DNA from: Terribium retamae
Lineage (GTDB): Bacteria > Pseudomonadota > Alphaproteobacteria > Rhizobiales > Rhizobiaceae
Assembly: GCF_022347545.1 (NCBI RefSeq)
Contig: NZ_JAKREW010000012.1
Coordinates: forward strand, 1-64,000
Direction: 5' to 3'
Length of the DNA stretch: 64,000 nt
Below, piece after piece: positions 1-7,307 of the stretch (positions are counted from its first letter, which is position 1; each line of letters opens with the position of its first letter). The translations under genes and the position numbers were made by a program. The notes under the pieces are model-generated. The model was not told where the DNA came from and did not search any database. It saw nothing but the letters and a program-made list of their open reading frames with translations.

Positions 1-90
1 GACCATCGTGCCGTCGACGGTGCGCTCGGAGCCGAACTGCTCGGCGCCTTCAAGCGCATCATCGAAAACCCGATGACTCTCTTGGTATAG
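1..90 (+). CDS. 2-oxoacid dehydrogenase E2 (acyltransferase) subunit, C-terminal fragment
   Basis: The window opens inside a reading frame that gives 29 residues and ends at TAG (88-90). Its first residues are DHRAVDG, the E2 active-site signature DHRxxDG, in which the His acts in acyl transfer from lipoyl to CoA. The tail GAFKRIIENPMTLLV is also typical of dihydrolipoamide acyltransferases. The sequence fits the pyruvate or acetoin dehydrogenase E2 subfamily, but the fragment is too short to choose. The rest of the gene lies upstream of the window. A short hairpin follows the stop codon. Confidence 0.85.
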   Translation, partial: DHRAVDGALGAELLGAFKRIIENPMTLLV

Positions 91-98
91 TTCCTCCC

Positions 99-114
99 GA
101 CGGGGGGTACCGTC
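99..114 (+). terminator. Weak hairpin after the E2 gene
   Basis: GACGG (99-103) and CCGTC (110-114) can pair around a six-base loop, followed by TCTCTT. This could end E2 transcription. The stem is short and the T run is broken, so this is tentative. Confidence 0.3.
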
Positions 115-122
115 TCTCTTCC

Positions 123-175
123 AGCATGATCCCGAAAAGTCGCAGCCTTTCGGACAAAGATCATGCGTCAAAGAG
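123..175. repeat. RIME-like intergenic palindromic repeat
   Basis: GCATGATC (124-131) and GATCATGC (159-166) form an inverted repeat around a segment containing CCGAAAAGT and TTCGGACAAA. This arrangement matches a repeat I recognise from rhizobial intergenic regions. Identification is from memory of the motif and not from a search. Confidence 0.6.
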
Positions 176-290
176 GGGAGAGGCGGCGAAAGGCATGGGC
201 TGGTGTCCATAGACGTCGACCTGGACGGTTCTGCATGGCGAACCGACGGGAATCGCGCTAGCTGGCACGAAGCCGCTGCCAGGATATGCC

Positions 291-629
291 GTGACCAATT
301 CACCCGAAATCTCGCTCGTTCCTCCGCAGATCGTCGCCGACAATGCAGCGAAAGGCCTGCGCCTGCGCGAAAAATTCGGGCGCGGCGGCACCGAGATCGG
401 CGTCGGTCGTGCGCGTGAGCTGGTCGAGCGCCGGGCGCTGCAGCCTTCGACCATCCGACGCATGGTGAGCTTCTTCGCCCGTCATGAGGTGGACAAGCGC
501 GCCAGGAACTTCGGCAATGAGGAAAATCCCTCCGCCGGCTATGTCGCGTGGCTGCTGTGGGGCGGCGATGAAGGCCGGGCCTGGGCCATCGACCTGAAGG
601 CGATTATCGGCAACGCGCCTGATATCTAG
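291..629 (+). CDS. Small protein with a phage-associated motif, function unknown
   Basis: A 112-residue frame with a GTG start at 291, preceded by AGGA at a six-base spacing. Residues about 50-95 read as a run containing IRRMVSFFARHEVDK and, later, PSAGYVAWLLWGGDEGRAWA. This resembles a short domain I recall from phage-type hypothetical proteins and from proteins attached to prohead proteases, where FARHEVDK and AWxLWGGDxGxAWA recur. No other phage genes are nearby, so it could be a remnant or a domesticated gene. No signal peptide or membrane segment is visible. Function unknown. Confidence 0.6.
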   Translation: MTNSPEISLVPPQIVADNAAKGLRLREKFGRGGTEIGVGRARELVERRALQPSTIRRMVSFFARHEVDKRARNFGNEENPSAGYVAWLLWGGDEGRAWAIDLKAIIGNAPDI

Positions 630-647
630 CCGGCCCGATCACCGGCC

Positions 648-1322
648 CTAGAGCCGGAAACCAAGTCCGTTCAGCCTGTCGGAGACCTCCGTCCAGGTCG
701 CGCAGGTGGCATGCGCGCCCTGCGCTTTCAGCCGCTCGCCGTGGCCTGCATAGGTATGGCCGCCCCCTGTGTAGCCGATCGCCGTCATGCCGGCGGCAAC
801 CGCTCCCTCGACGCCGAAGGGCGAGTCCTCGATGACGACGCAATTCGCCGGGTCCGCCCCCATCTTCTCGGCTGCATGGAGGAAGATATCCGGTGCCGGT
901 TTGCCGCGCTTCACCATCGAGGATGAGAAGATCGCCTCACCGAAATGCGGCGCCAGGCCGGTAACAGCGAGACTGTGGTGGATGCGCTCCAATGACGAGG
1001 AAGAGGCAACGCAGCGACCTGCTTTCAAGGTGTCGAGGAACGGCGCGATGCCATTGGTGGGGTTCAGCTTCTCGCTGAACAGGTCGCGTGTGACCATCCA
1101 CAGGTCGCCTTCCTGCTCAGGCTGCAGGTGGTGACCAGTCAGCTCCTTGATGCGGATGATGATGTCAGCCTGCTTCATCCCGACGCACTGGGCAATGATA
1201 TCGGCGCCGACGCCGCTCATGCCATGCTTGTCGTAGACGCGCTCGTAAGCTTCTGCGGCCAGCGGCTCACTGTCCACCAGAACGCCGTCGCAATCGAAGA
1301 TGATCAACTGTTGTGCCGCCAC
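648..1322 (-). CDS. HAD-superfamily phosphatase (subfamily IA)
   Basis: A 224-residue haloacid dehalogenase-type hydrolase. Motif I is DCDGVLVDSE, with nucleophile D10 and acid D12. Motif II is the Ser in VASSSS, motif III the Lys in KRGKPAPD, and motif IV EDSPFGVEGA. The cap inserted after motif I is the alpha-helical type of the phosphoglycolate phosphatase / beta-phosphoglucomutase group, so a small phosphorylated sugar or polyol is the likely substrate. The start is GTG at 1322, preceded by GAGGCGAGGC. It lies near the glucitol-type PTS genes on the opposite strand, so dephosphorylation of an imported sugar phosphate is conceivable but unproven. Confidence 0.8.
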   Translation of the reverse strand: MAAQQLIIFDCDGVLVDSEPLAAEAYERVYDKHGMSGVGADIIAQCVGMKQADIIIRIKELTGHHLQPEQEGDLWMVTRDLFSEKLNPTNGIAPFLDTLKAGRCVASSSSLERIHHSLAVTGLAPHFGEAIFSSSMVKRGKPAPDIFLHAAEKMGADPANCVVIEDSPFGVEGAVAAGMTAIGYTGGGHTYAGHGERLKAQGAHATCATWTEVSDRLNGLGFRL

Positions 1323-1392
1323 GCCTCGCCTCGAAGTGTTCGATAATCTGGCACATCGCTATCGGCAAAGAGACGAATGTTCAAGGAGGCGC

Positions 1393-2034
1393 TCAGGCCT
1401 GATGCCCAACTTTCCGTTTGTCTTTCCCTTCGAGCGCAGCCTGCATCGCCTGCCTGGACTGCGCGCTGTCGGGCACGATCCAGTTCGGCTCGGCGCCGAG
1501 GAAGCGGTCGAGGAAGGCAACAGCATAGGCTGGCATCTCGGTGACGTTTTCGCGGTAGGACCACCAGGTGCGCAGATCGTCTGCACACTGGTCGATGGTC
1601 GGCGCATGGCCGAATTCCTGTTCGTAAACGGCAGCGATCGCCGACACGCAGTAATTGGTATACAGGAAACCTTCCGGCCAGAATTGCACGATCTCGGCCA
1701 TACCGGCATCGGCGGGGGGCAGGTCGGGACGCGGGCCGGCTCCGACCGCCTTGGCCGGATCCTGGCGGATCAATTCGCGCAGGACTAGGCCGGCTGCGAA
1801 GATGATGAAATCGGCGCGATTCACGTCGGCAAAGCGCTTCTGCGCTTCCATAATCTCGATCCAGTCCAGGAAGGCTCTGGTCAGCTGCGTTTCGTCGATC
1901 TCGAAACGCAGGCCATAGGTCGCTTCCACAGAGCGTGCGCTTGCGCGAAACGTCGTCCTGAACCAGCGCAGGCGCCGCAGCTGATGGCCGAGATCCGGCA
2001 TCAGGGCAAGTTCGTCTTTGAATCGCAAGTCCAT
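1393..2034 (-). CDS. Conserved-looking protein of unknown function
   Basis: A 213-residue soluble protein with no signal peptide, no membrane segment and no catalytic motif that I recognise. It is rich in aromatic and acidic residues (for example WSYRENVTEMPAYAVAFLDRFLG) and ends in a lysine-rich tail. It is transcribed away from the PTS operon and shares the 186-bp intergenic region with gutM, so the two may be co-regulated. No function is proposed. Confidence 0.6.
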   Translation of the reverse strand: MDLRFKDELALMPDLGHQLRRLRWFRTTFRASARSVEATYGLRFEIDETQLTRAFLDWIEIMEAQKRFADVNRADFIIFAAGLVLRELIRQDPAKAVGAGPRPDLPPADAGMAEIVQFWPEGFLYTNYCVSAIAAVYEQEFGHAPTIDQCADDLRTWWSYRENVTEMPAYAVAFLDRFLGAEPNWIVPDSAQSRQAMQAALEGKDKRKVGHQA

Positions 2035-2128
2035 CGCACGTCCTTTGAAACCGATTCTATCACATGCGTCGTCGCCGCCAAATGCGGTGGATCAATCGTT
2101 TTCGGTCTTTATGGAAAAATCATACATA

Positions 2129-2158
2129 TTGACATTCGAGAAAACAAATGTTCTCTAA
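2129..2158 (+). promoter_or_regulatory. Candidate promoter and operator of the glucitol-PTS operon
   Basis: TTGACA (2129-2134) could be a -35 element. Two overlapping inverted repeats cover it: ACATT (2132-2136) with AATGT (2147-2151), and GAGAA (2138-2142) with TTCTC (2151-2155). The site is about 65-90 bp before gutM. The SorC-type regulator at 8254-9276 is the natural candidate to bind it, but that link is inferred. Confidence 0.4.
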
Positions 2159-2220
2159 CTTTCGTCTTGGTACTGTCATGAAGCGATGGCGGGGCCAAGG
2201 GCTTGGGAGGAGATATCCTG

Positions 2221-2658
2221 ATGGCAATCTGGCAGTGGGCACTGCTCGCGCTTGCGCTCGTCTGGGGACTGCAGTCCCTCGGCGTCTGGTTGCAGATGCG
2301 GCACTATTCCGACGTCTTCAAAGGCATCACGAACAAATATGCCGACGGTTTCGTCGGCGCCGGCAATTATCGTGGGCGCTTTGCCAAGGGCATCATCGTC
2401 CTGGTGGTGGTAACGCCTGATCTTATCGTGCGCCGCCTGCTCGTGATGAGTGGCCGGTCGGTGTTCGCCAAGTTCAGGCGGCTTGAAGAATTCGAGGGCA
2501 CCGCCCTCGATCGTATCCGGTCCAATCCTGCGATCATGGGAGAGGGGGAACCCGGTGTGGCCGAGGCCGTGAAGCGGGCGATCGAACAGATCGACCGGGC
2601 ACGGCTGGAGCCGGGAAAGAAGCCGGGCCTGACCGGCTTGAAGACAGTCAGCGCATAG
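2221..2658 (+). CDS. gutM: GutM-family glucitol operon activator
   Basis: A 145-residue protein of the GutM family, which in E. coli activates the glucitol operon. The N-terminus (AIWQWALLALALVWG) is one hydrophobic, probably membrane-anchoring helix. It is followed by the family-like pattern GRFAKGIIVLVVV, then an Asp-Leu-Ile segment and MSGRSVFAKF, which parallels the GRF, VVV and FMKGLTVFA motifs of the E. coli protein. The ATG at 2221 is chosen because GGGAGGAG lies just before it; an in-frame start 18 bp upstream has no better site. It is the first gene of the PTS operon, followed by a repeat and then IIC. Confidence 0.82.
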   Translation: MAIWQWALLALALVWGLQSLGVWLQMRHYSDVFKGITNKYADGFVGAGNYRGRFAKGIIVLVVVTPDLIVRRLLVMSGRSVFAKFRRLEEFEGTALDRIRSNPAIMGEGEPGVAEAVKRAIEQIDRARLEPGKKPGLTGLKTVSA

Positions 2659-2661
2659 CGC

Positions 2662-2763
2662 AATTCCAGCAAAAGTGTGCAGCGGTTTTGCGTCCGGAAT
2701 TGCGTAGAAACAAAGGATTGGAGCGTTTCCGCGTTTCCGTGGAAAACGGAAACGCTCTGGAAC
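2662..2763. repeat. RIME-like repeat inside the PTS operon, copy A
   Basis: About 100 bp between gutM and the IIC gene. It contains CAATTCCAGCAAAAGTGTG, GCGGTTTTGCGTCCGGAATT and a strong inverted repeat built on CGTTTCCGTG and ACGGAAACG. Much of it recurs in the same orientation at 5066-5160, and its right half recurs inverted at 32545-32650. Confidence 0.75.
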
Positions 2764-2812
2764 GAATGCCACTGCCGTTGGGGACAGACGGCGGACGGAC
2801 CAAGGAGGAGAT

Positions 2813-3574
2813 ATGTCTGTAATTTCATTGTTGGCGCAGCACGCCGACATGGCCGTACAGCACCTGCACGTGGCAGGTGCGGTCGTCCAGGATGCTGCCT
2901 TGCACGGCAAGCTTGCCGTCTCTCATGCCGGCGACAACCTAGTCGTTCTGGCGCAGGCCGACGGTGGCCCGATCACCGTCGAGCAGTTCAAGGAAAAGCT
3001 GAACGAAGTCGCCAAGGAAGAACAGCTCGGCTGGCTGACCGCCATCGGCAAATATTTCATAGGCATCTTCCAGAAGGGCGGTGAGGTGTTCGCCGGCTTC
3101 GTCACCGGCATCATCCCGACGCTGGTGGTTCTGATGACGGCGTTCTACGCCATCACCGAGCTGGTCGGCGAAGAGCGCGTCCACGGTCTTGCCCGCGGCG
3201 CGGGTCGCATCGCGCTCACCCGCTACACGGTGCTGCCGCTGCTCGCCGTCTTCTTCCTCACCAACCCGATGGCCTACACCTTCGGCTCCTTCCTCGAAGA
3301 AAAGCACAAGCCGGCCTTCTATGACGCGGCGGTGTCTTACGTGCATCCGCCGCTCGGCCTGTTCCCGCACATCAACCCCGGCGAATATTTCGTTTGGGGC
3401 GGCGTGCTGGTTGCGCTGCTCGAGCTTGAGAAGAAGGGCGTCGTCGTTGCCGGATACCACATCAAGGTGGCCATCTGGTACGCAATCGTCGGTCTCGTCG
3501 TGATCCTGTTCAAGGGCATTCTGACCGAACGCATCACCGCCATCATGGCACGCCGCCAGGGCGTCGAGCTGTAA
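2813..3574 (+). CDS. srlA: Glucitol/sorbitol PTS transporter, IIC subunit
   Basis: Membrane channel subunit of the glucitol-type (Gut family) phosphotransferase system. The start at 2813 follows AAGGAGG. Residues from about 78 onward match the E. coli SrlA pattern: FIGIFQKGGEVF, GFVTGIIP, TNPMAYTFGSF and GLFPHINPGEYFVWGG, with several hydrophobic helices. At 253 residues it is longer than E. coli SrlA (about 187). The excess is a mostly soluble N-terminal extension of about 75 residues that I do not recognise. It is followed 15 bp later by the IIBC gene. The true sugar is not proven; glucitol or another hexitol is likely. Confidence 0.9.
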   Translation: MSVISLLAQHADMAVQHLHVAGAVVQDAALHGKLAVSHAGDNLVVLAQADGGPITVEQFKEKLNEVAKEEQLGWLTAIGKYFIGIFQKGGEVFAGFVTGIIPTLVVLMTAFYAITELVGEERVHGLARGAGRIALTRYTVLPLLAVFFLTNPMAYTFGSFLEEKHKPAFYDAAVSYVHPPLGLFPHINPGEYFVWGGVLVALLELEKKGVVVAGYHIKVAIWYAIVGLVVILFKGILTERITAIMARRQGVEL

Positions 3575-3589
3575 GGGGCGGGCAACATC

Positions 3590-4597
3590 ATGGCAAAGAC
3601 CTACAAGGCCGTAAAAATCTCCAAGGGCTCCGGCGGCTGGGGCGGCCCGCTCGTCATCGAGCCGACTGCACAGCGCAACAAAGTCGTCTCCGTCACCGGC
3701 GGCGGCATCCACCCGATCGCACAGCAGATCGCCGAGATGACCGGAGCCGAGGCCGTCGATGGCTTCAAGTCACCACCCATCGAGAGCGAGATGGCCGTCG
3801 TCGTCGTCGACTGCGGTGGCACCGCACGCTGCGGCGTCTATCCCCGCAAGCGCATCCCGACCGTCAACATCACGCCGGTCGGCCAGTCCGGGCCGCTAGC
3901 CCAGTTCATCCTGGAAGATATCTATGTTTCGGGTGTCAAGCCGGCCAATATCGTCATGGCCGACGGCTCCGAGACGGTAACCACTGCAGGGGGAGCAGCG
4001 GCAATGAGTTCAAGCAACAGCAATGCGACGTCGACGGCTGCCCAGCCGCTGCCGAGCGAGGGCGGCATGATCGGATTGATCTCTTCGATCGGCCGCGTCA
4101 TGGGCCGCGTCGTCGGCATCTTCTTCAATGCCGGCCGGCGCACTATCGACCAGGTCATCCGCAACGTCCTGCCCTTCATGGCCTTCGTGACCATGCTGAT
4201 CGGCCTGATCCTCTATACCGGGATCGGCGACGTGCTGGCGCAGCCCATGGGTCCGCTGGCCAACAACATTGTCGGACTGCTGATCATTTCGGCGATCTGC
4301 GGCCTGCCGTTCCTCTCGCCCATCCTCGGGCCCGGAGCGGTCATCGCCCAGGTCATCGGCGTCGCCATCATCGGCCCACAGATTGCCAACGGGACGATCT
4401 CGCCGGCCATGGCGCTGCCGGCGCTGTTTGCCTACAACACCCAGGTTGGCTGCGACTTCGTCCCGGTCGGCCTGGCGCTTGGCGAAGCCAAGCCCAAGAC
4501 GATCGAGATCGGTGTGCCGGCGGTGCTCATCAGCCGCCAGATCATGGGTCCCGTGTCCGTGCTCCTCGCATGGATAGTCAGTCTGCTGGTCCTGTAA
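3590..4597 (+). CDS. srlE: Glucitol/sorbitol PTS transporter, IIBC subunit
   Basis: A 335-residue protein with a cytoplasmic IIB domain (about 1-130) and a membrane IIC domain (about 185-335). The likely phosphocysteine is C75 in VVDCGGTARCGVYP, which is followed by the family signature RRIP-like RKRIPTVNI and LAQFILEDIYVSGVKP. A Ser/Ala/Gln-rich linker (about 140-155) joins the domains. The IIC part has hydrophobic helices and FLSPILGPGAVIAQVIG. It accepts phosphate from IIA and passes it to the sugar during uptake with SrlA. Length matches E. coli SrlE closely. Confidence 0.92.
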   Translation: MAKTYKAVKISKGSGGWGGPLVIEPTAQRNKVVSVTGGGIHPIAQQIAEMTGAEAVDGFKSPPIESEMAVVVVDCGGTARCGVYPRKRIPTVNITPVGQSGPLAQFILEDIYVSGVKPANIVMADGSETVTTAGGAAAMSSSNSNATSTAAQPLPSEGGMIGLISSIGRVMGRVVGIFFNAGRRTIDQVIRNVLPFMAFVTMLIGLILYTGIGDVLAQPMGPLANNIVGLLIISAICGLPFLSPILGPGAVIAQVIGVAIIGPQIANGTISPAMALPALFAYNTQVGCDFVPVGLALGEAKPKTIEIGVPAVLISRQIMGPVSVLLAWIVSLLVL

Positions 4598-4622
4598 CGA
4601 TAACAAGGAGATTCGCCGCATC

Positions 4623-5003
4623 ATGACGGTTCTGTTGGAAACGCGGGTAACCGCAGTTGGACCCGAAGTGGCGGATCTCGCCGAGGGTGGTGTGGTCATC
4701 CTCTTCGCGGATGGCTCGCCGCCGGAGCTCGCCGAGGTCTCGGTGATGCACAAGGCCGTACAGGGCCCCAGCGAAGGCGCGCCGCAGGTCGGCGCGTCGA
4801 TCGCCATCGGCGCGGTGTCGGCAACGATCACTGCAATCGGTTCCACTGCGTGGAGCAAGGTGCGCGAGATCGGCCATGTCGTCATCTCGTTCAACGGCGC
4901 GACGGAAGCGGAACGGCCAGGTGAGATCTGCGCCAGCGAAGTTGATGCCGGCCAGCTCGTCCTGGCTCTCAGGCAAGACGCCCTGATCACCATCGCTGCC
5001 TGA
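4623..5003 (+). CDS. srlB: Glucitol/sorbitol PTS transporter, IIA subunit
   Basis: A 126-residue cytoplasmic IIA-Gut protein. H43 in VMHKAV occupies the position of the phosphohistidine in E. coli SrlB. The downstream pattern ITAIGSTAWSKVREIGHVVISFNG also matches the family (TAVGSVA, LRELGHVTLRFDG). It takes phosphate from the HPr domain of the downstream HPr-EI fusion and hands it to C75 of SrlE. The gene follows srlE by 25 bp, with AAGGAG upstream of its ATG. Confidence 0.9.
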   Translation: MTVLLETRVTAVGPEVADLAEGGVVILFADGSPPELAEVSVMHKAVQGPSEGAPQVGASIAIGAVSATITAIGSTAWSKVREIGHVVISFNGATEAERPGEICASEVDAGQLVLALRQDALITIAA

Positions 5004-5065
5004 AATGCCGGCGCCATGACCACGCGCAGGGTCACGGTGCTTTTCGTTTTGATCGCGCCCGTCCG

Positions 5066-5160
5066 GGTTGGAGCAGTTCCGGAAATGTGTAGCGGTTTTC
5101 CGCTCGGAATTGCGTCAACATAAGGAGATGGAGCGTTTCGGTGAAACGCTCCACGACCGG
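5066..5160. repeat. RIME-like repeat inside the PTS operon, copy B
   Basis: About 95 bp between srlB and the HPr-EI gene. GTGTAGCGGTTTTCCGCTCG, GGAATTGCGTCAACATAAGG and the palindrome GAGCGTTTCGGTGAAACGCTC align with copy A at 2662-2763, in part base for base. An upstream in-frame GTG for the HPr-EI gene lies within this repeat, which argues against its use as the start. Confidence 0.75.
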
Positions 5161-5182
5161 AAAATCTGATAGGATTGCCTGT

Positions 5183-7159
5183 ATGGAACGCTCGACCATC
5201 GTCAGAGTGCATGAAGGTTTGCACGCCCGACCCGCGACCCGCTTCGTACGTCTTGCCAAGAGCTTCGAGTCCGAAGTCGAGATCGTGAAGGCGGGCAAGG
5301 CTGTGAGTGCCAAGAGCTCGGTGAAGCTCATGCTTCTGGGGGTGAAGGAGAACCAGGAAGTGACCGTGCGCGCCAATGGCGCCGACGCCGCCGAAGCCGT
5401 CGAGGCGCTGATCGGCTATCTGGAAAATCCACGTGCCGGTCTCGAGGAAGATGAAGCTGTCAGCGAACAAAGAGACCAGAATGGCGAAACCGCCAGGCCG
5501 CCCGCCGCGGCTCCGGCGCAGGAGACAACATACCCAGACGGCCTGCGAGGCATTGCCGCCAGCGAAGGCGTTGCCGTCGGTCCGGCCTTCGCGCATTTTC
5601 CGCCGGAAATCCGCCCGCAGGCGCGGACGCTGACGCCAGAGGAAGCGGAGGCCGAGATCGTGCGTTTCGGCCACGCCGTGACCGCGGTACAGGCACGCAT
5701 GGACAAGGCACTTGCCAGCGAAGACCTTGCCGGCGGCGATCGCGGCATCGTTGCGGCTCTGCGCGATCTCGCCGCCGACGATACGCTGATCGGCGAGGCC
5801 GAGGCGATGATCCGCACTGGCACCGATGCCGTTGCCGCCGTCATCGCCGCCGCCGCCAAGCTCGCAGCCGAGTTCGGTTCCGTCGAGGATCCTTACCTCA
5901 ACGCCCGAGCGGACGATGTTCAGGCGGTAGGCCGCCAGATCTGTCTCGCCCTGCTGGGGCAGGACGACGCTAGCCTGGAGGACATCCCTCAGGGCGCCAT
6001 TTTGATCGCTGAGGACATCGGCGCCTGGGACCTGTCGCGCGCGCCGCTGAAGCGGATCGGCGGTATCGTCTGCGGCCATGGCGGTGCGACCTCGCACATC
6101 GCCATCATTGCCCGGTCGCACGGCATCCCCGCAGTTCTGGGGTTCGGTGCTCGGGTCATGGAACTGCGCGATGCCAAGGAAGTTGCTCTCGACGGCACCG
6201 GTGGCCTAGTCATTGCAGACCCCTCCCTGGATGTGAAAGCCGACTATATCCGCCGTATTGAGGACGCTGCCAAAGAGCGCCATGCGCTCGACGTCTTCAA
6301 GGATGTGACGCCTAAGCGTGCCGACGGCACCGTTATCGAAGTGGCGGCCAATATAGGTTCACTCGAAGAGATCGAAGCCGCGCAGGCGGCCGGAGCCATG
6401 GGTGTCGGCCTGTTCCGCACCGAGCTCCTTTTCATGCGTCATATGCATCTGCCGTCCGAGGACATGCAGGCCGAGACCTATGGGGCTCTGGCGAAGGCTT
6501 TTGCGCCTTATCCGGTCATCGTGCGCACGCTCGATATCGGCGGCGACAAGCCGGTGGCCGGTATCGAGTTCCCGGAAGAGGAAAACCCGTTCCTCGGCTG
6601 GCGCGGCATCCGCATGTGCCTCGACCGTCCGGACATCTTCAAGCCGCAGCTCAAGGCGCTGTTGCGCGCTGCCGTGCACGGCAACGTCAAGGTGATGTTG
6701 CCGATGGTGTCCGACTTGAGCGAGGTGCGTCGCGCCAAGGCATTGATCGATGAATGTGCCGGTGAATTGACGCGCGATGGCGTGCCTTTCGGGCACTTCC
6801 AGCTCGGCGTGATGATCGAGACGCCGGCCGCAGTGCTGATTGCCCCGATGCTGGCGAAGGAGGTGTCCTTCTTCTCGATCGGCACCAATGACCTTACCCA
6901 ATATGTCATGGCCGCCGATCGGCTCAATCCGACGGTCAGTGCATTGAACGACGTCGCCAATCCGGCCGTCATGGCGGCGATTGAAATGACGGCGAAAGCC
7001 GGTGTGGAGGCTGGTATCATGGTCGGGATGTGCGGCGAGGCCGCTGCCCGGCCGGATCTCATTCCGGAATTCCTGCGCATGGGATTGACCGAACTGTCGA
7101 TGAGCCCGGCCTCGATCTCGCGTGCCAAAAAGCGCATCGTTGAGCTGGGTAAAGCCTAA
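5183..7159 (+). CDS. HPr-Enzyme I fusion phosphotransferase of the PTS
   Basis: A 658-residue fusion of HPr and Enzyme I, supplying both general PTS proteins for this operon. Residues 1-85 are HPr: H14 in VHEGLHARPA is the phosphohistidine, and K44-S45 match the regulatory Ser region. An acidic, Ala/Pro-rich linker (about 85-115) leads to Enzyme I. The EI phosphohistidine is H305 in GGATSHIAI, and the PEP-binding barrel carries GVGLFRTELLFM, IGTNDLTQYV and GMCGEAA. The ATG at 5183 is preferred over a GTG at 5141 because the latter lies in a repeat element. It is not the PTS-Ntr EI: there is no GAF domain. It ends the five-gene PTS unit. Confidence 0.92.
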   Translation: MERSTIVRVHEGLHARPATRFVRLAKSFESEVEIVKAGKAVSAKSSVKLMLLGVKENQEVTVRANGADAAEAVEALIGYLENPRAGLEEDEAVSEQRDQNGETARPPAAAPAQETTYPDGLRGIAASEGVAVGPAFAHFPPEIRPQARTLTPEEAEAEIVRFGHAVTAVQARMDKALASEDLAGGDRGIVAALRDLAADDTLIGEAEAMIRTGTDAVAAVIAAAAKLAAEFGSVEDPYLNARADDVQAVGRQICLALLGQDDASLEDIPQGAILIAEDIGAWDLSRAPLKRIGGIVCGHGGATSHIAIIARSHGIPAVLGFGARVMELRDAKEVALDGTGGLVIADPSLDVKADYIRRIEDAAKERHALDVFKDVTPKRADGTVIEVAANIGSLEEIEAAQAAGAMGVGLFRTELLFMRHMHLPSEDMQAETYGALAKAFAPYPVIVRTLDIGGDKPVAGIEFPEEENPFLGWRGIRMCLDRPDIFKPQLKALLRAAVHGNVKVMLPMVSDLSEVRRAKALIDECAGELTRDGVPFGHFQLGVMIETPAAVLIAPMLAKEVSFFSIGTNDLTQYVMAADRLNPTVSALNDVANPAVMAAIEMTAKAGVEAGIMVGMCGEAAARPDLIPEFLRMGLTELSMSPASISRAKKRIVELGKA

Positions 7160-7179
7160 GCGCTGCGTTGAAGCTACTT

Positions 7180-7305
7180 TTCTCTCCCCGTTTAGGGGAG
7201 AGATGTCCGGCAGGACAGAGAGGGTAGAGTCGGCTTTTGCTTTGTTGGCGCCGCTCATCCGTCACTTCGTGACACCTTCTGCCCGCAAACGGGGAGAAGG
7301 AAGGG
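7180..7305. repeat. Intergenic mosaic repeat after the PTS operon
   Basis: CTCTCCCCGTTTAGGGGAGAG at the left and CCCGCAAACGGGGAGAAGG at the right form inverted ends of an imperfect, roughly 125-bp element. It contains GTCCGGCAGGACAG and CGCCGCTCATCCGTCAC. Similar sequences occur at 47658-47850 and 51586-51735. The left palindrome may act as a terminator for the HPr-EI gene. Confidence 0.6.
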
Positions 7306-7307
7306 GC

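Noticed and set aside
5141..5182. Longer start of the HPr-EI gene at GTG 5141
   Set aside because: The added residues are encoded by the RIME-like repeat and precede a normal HPr N-terminus.
4010..6121. A 703-codon open frame on the minus strand
   Set aside because: It lies antisense to srlE, srlB and the HPr-EI gene, which have clear domains. Low-complexity Arg/Asp/Gly content shows a GC-rich shadow frame.
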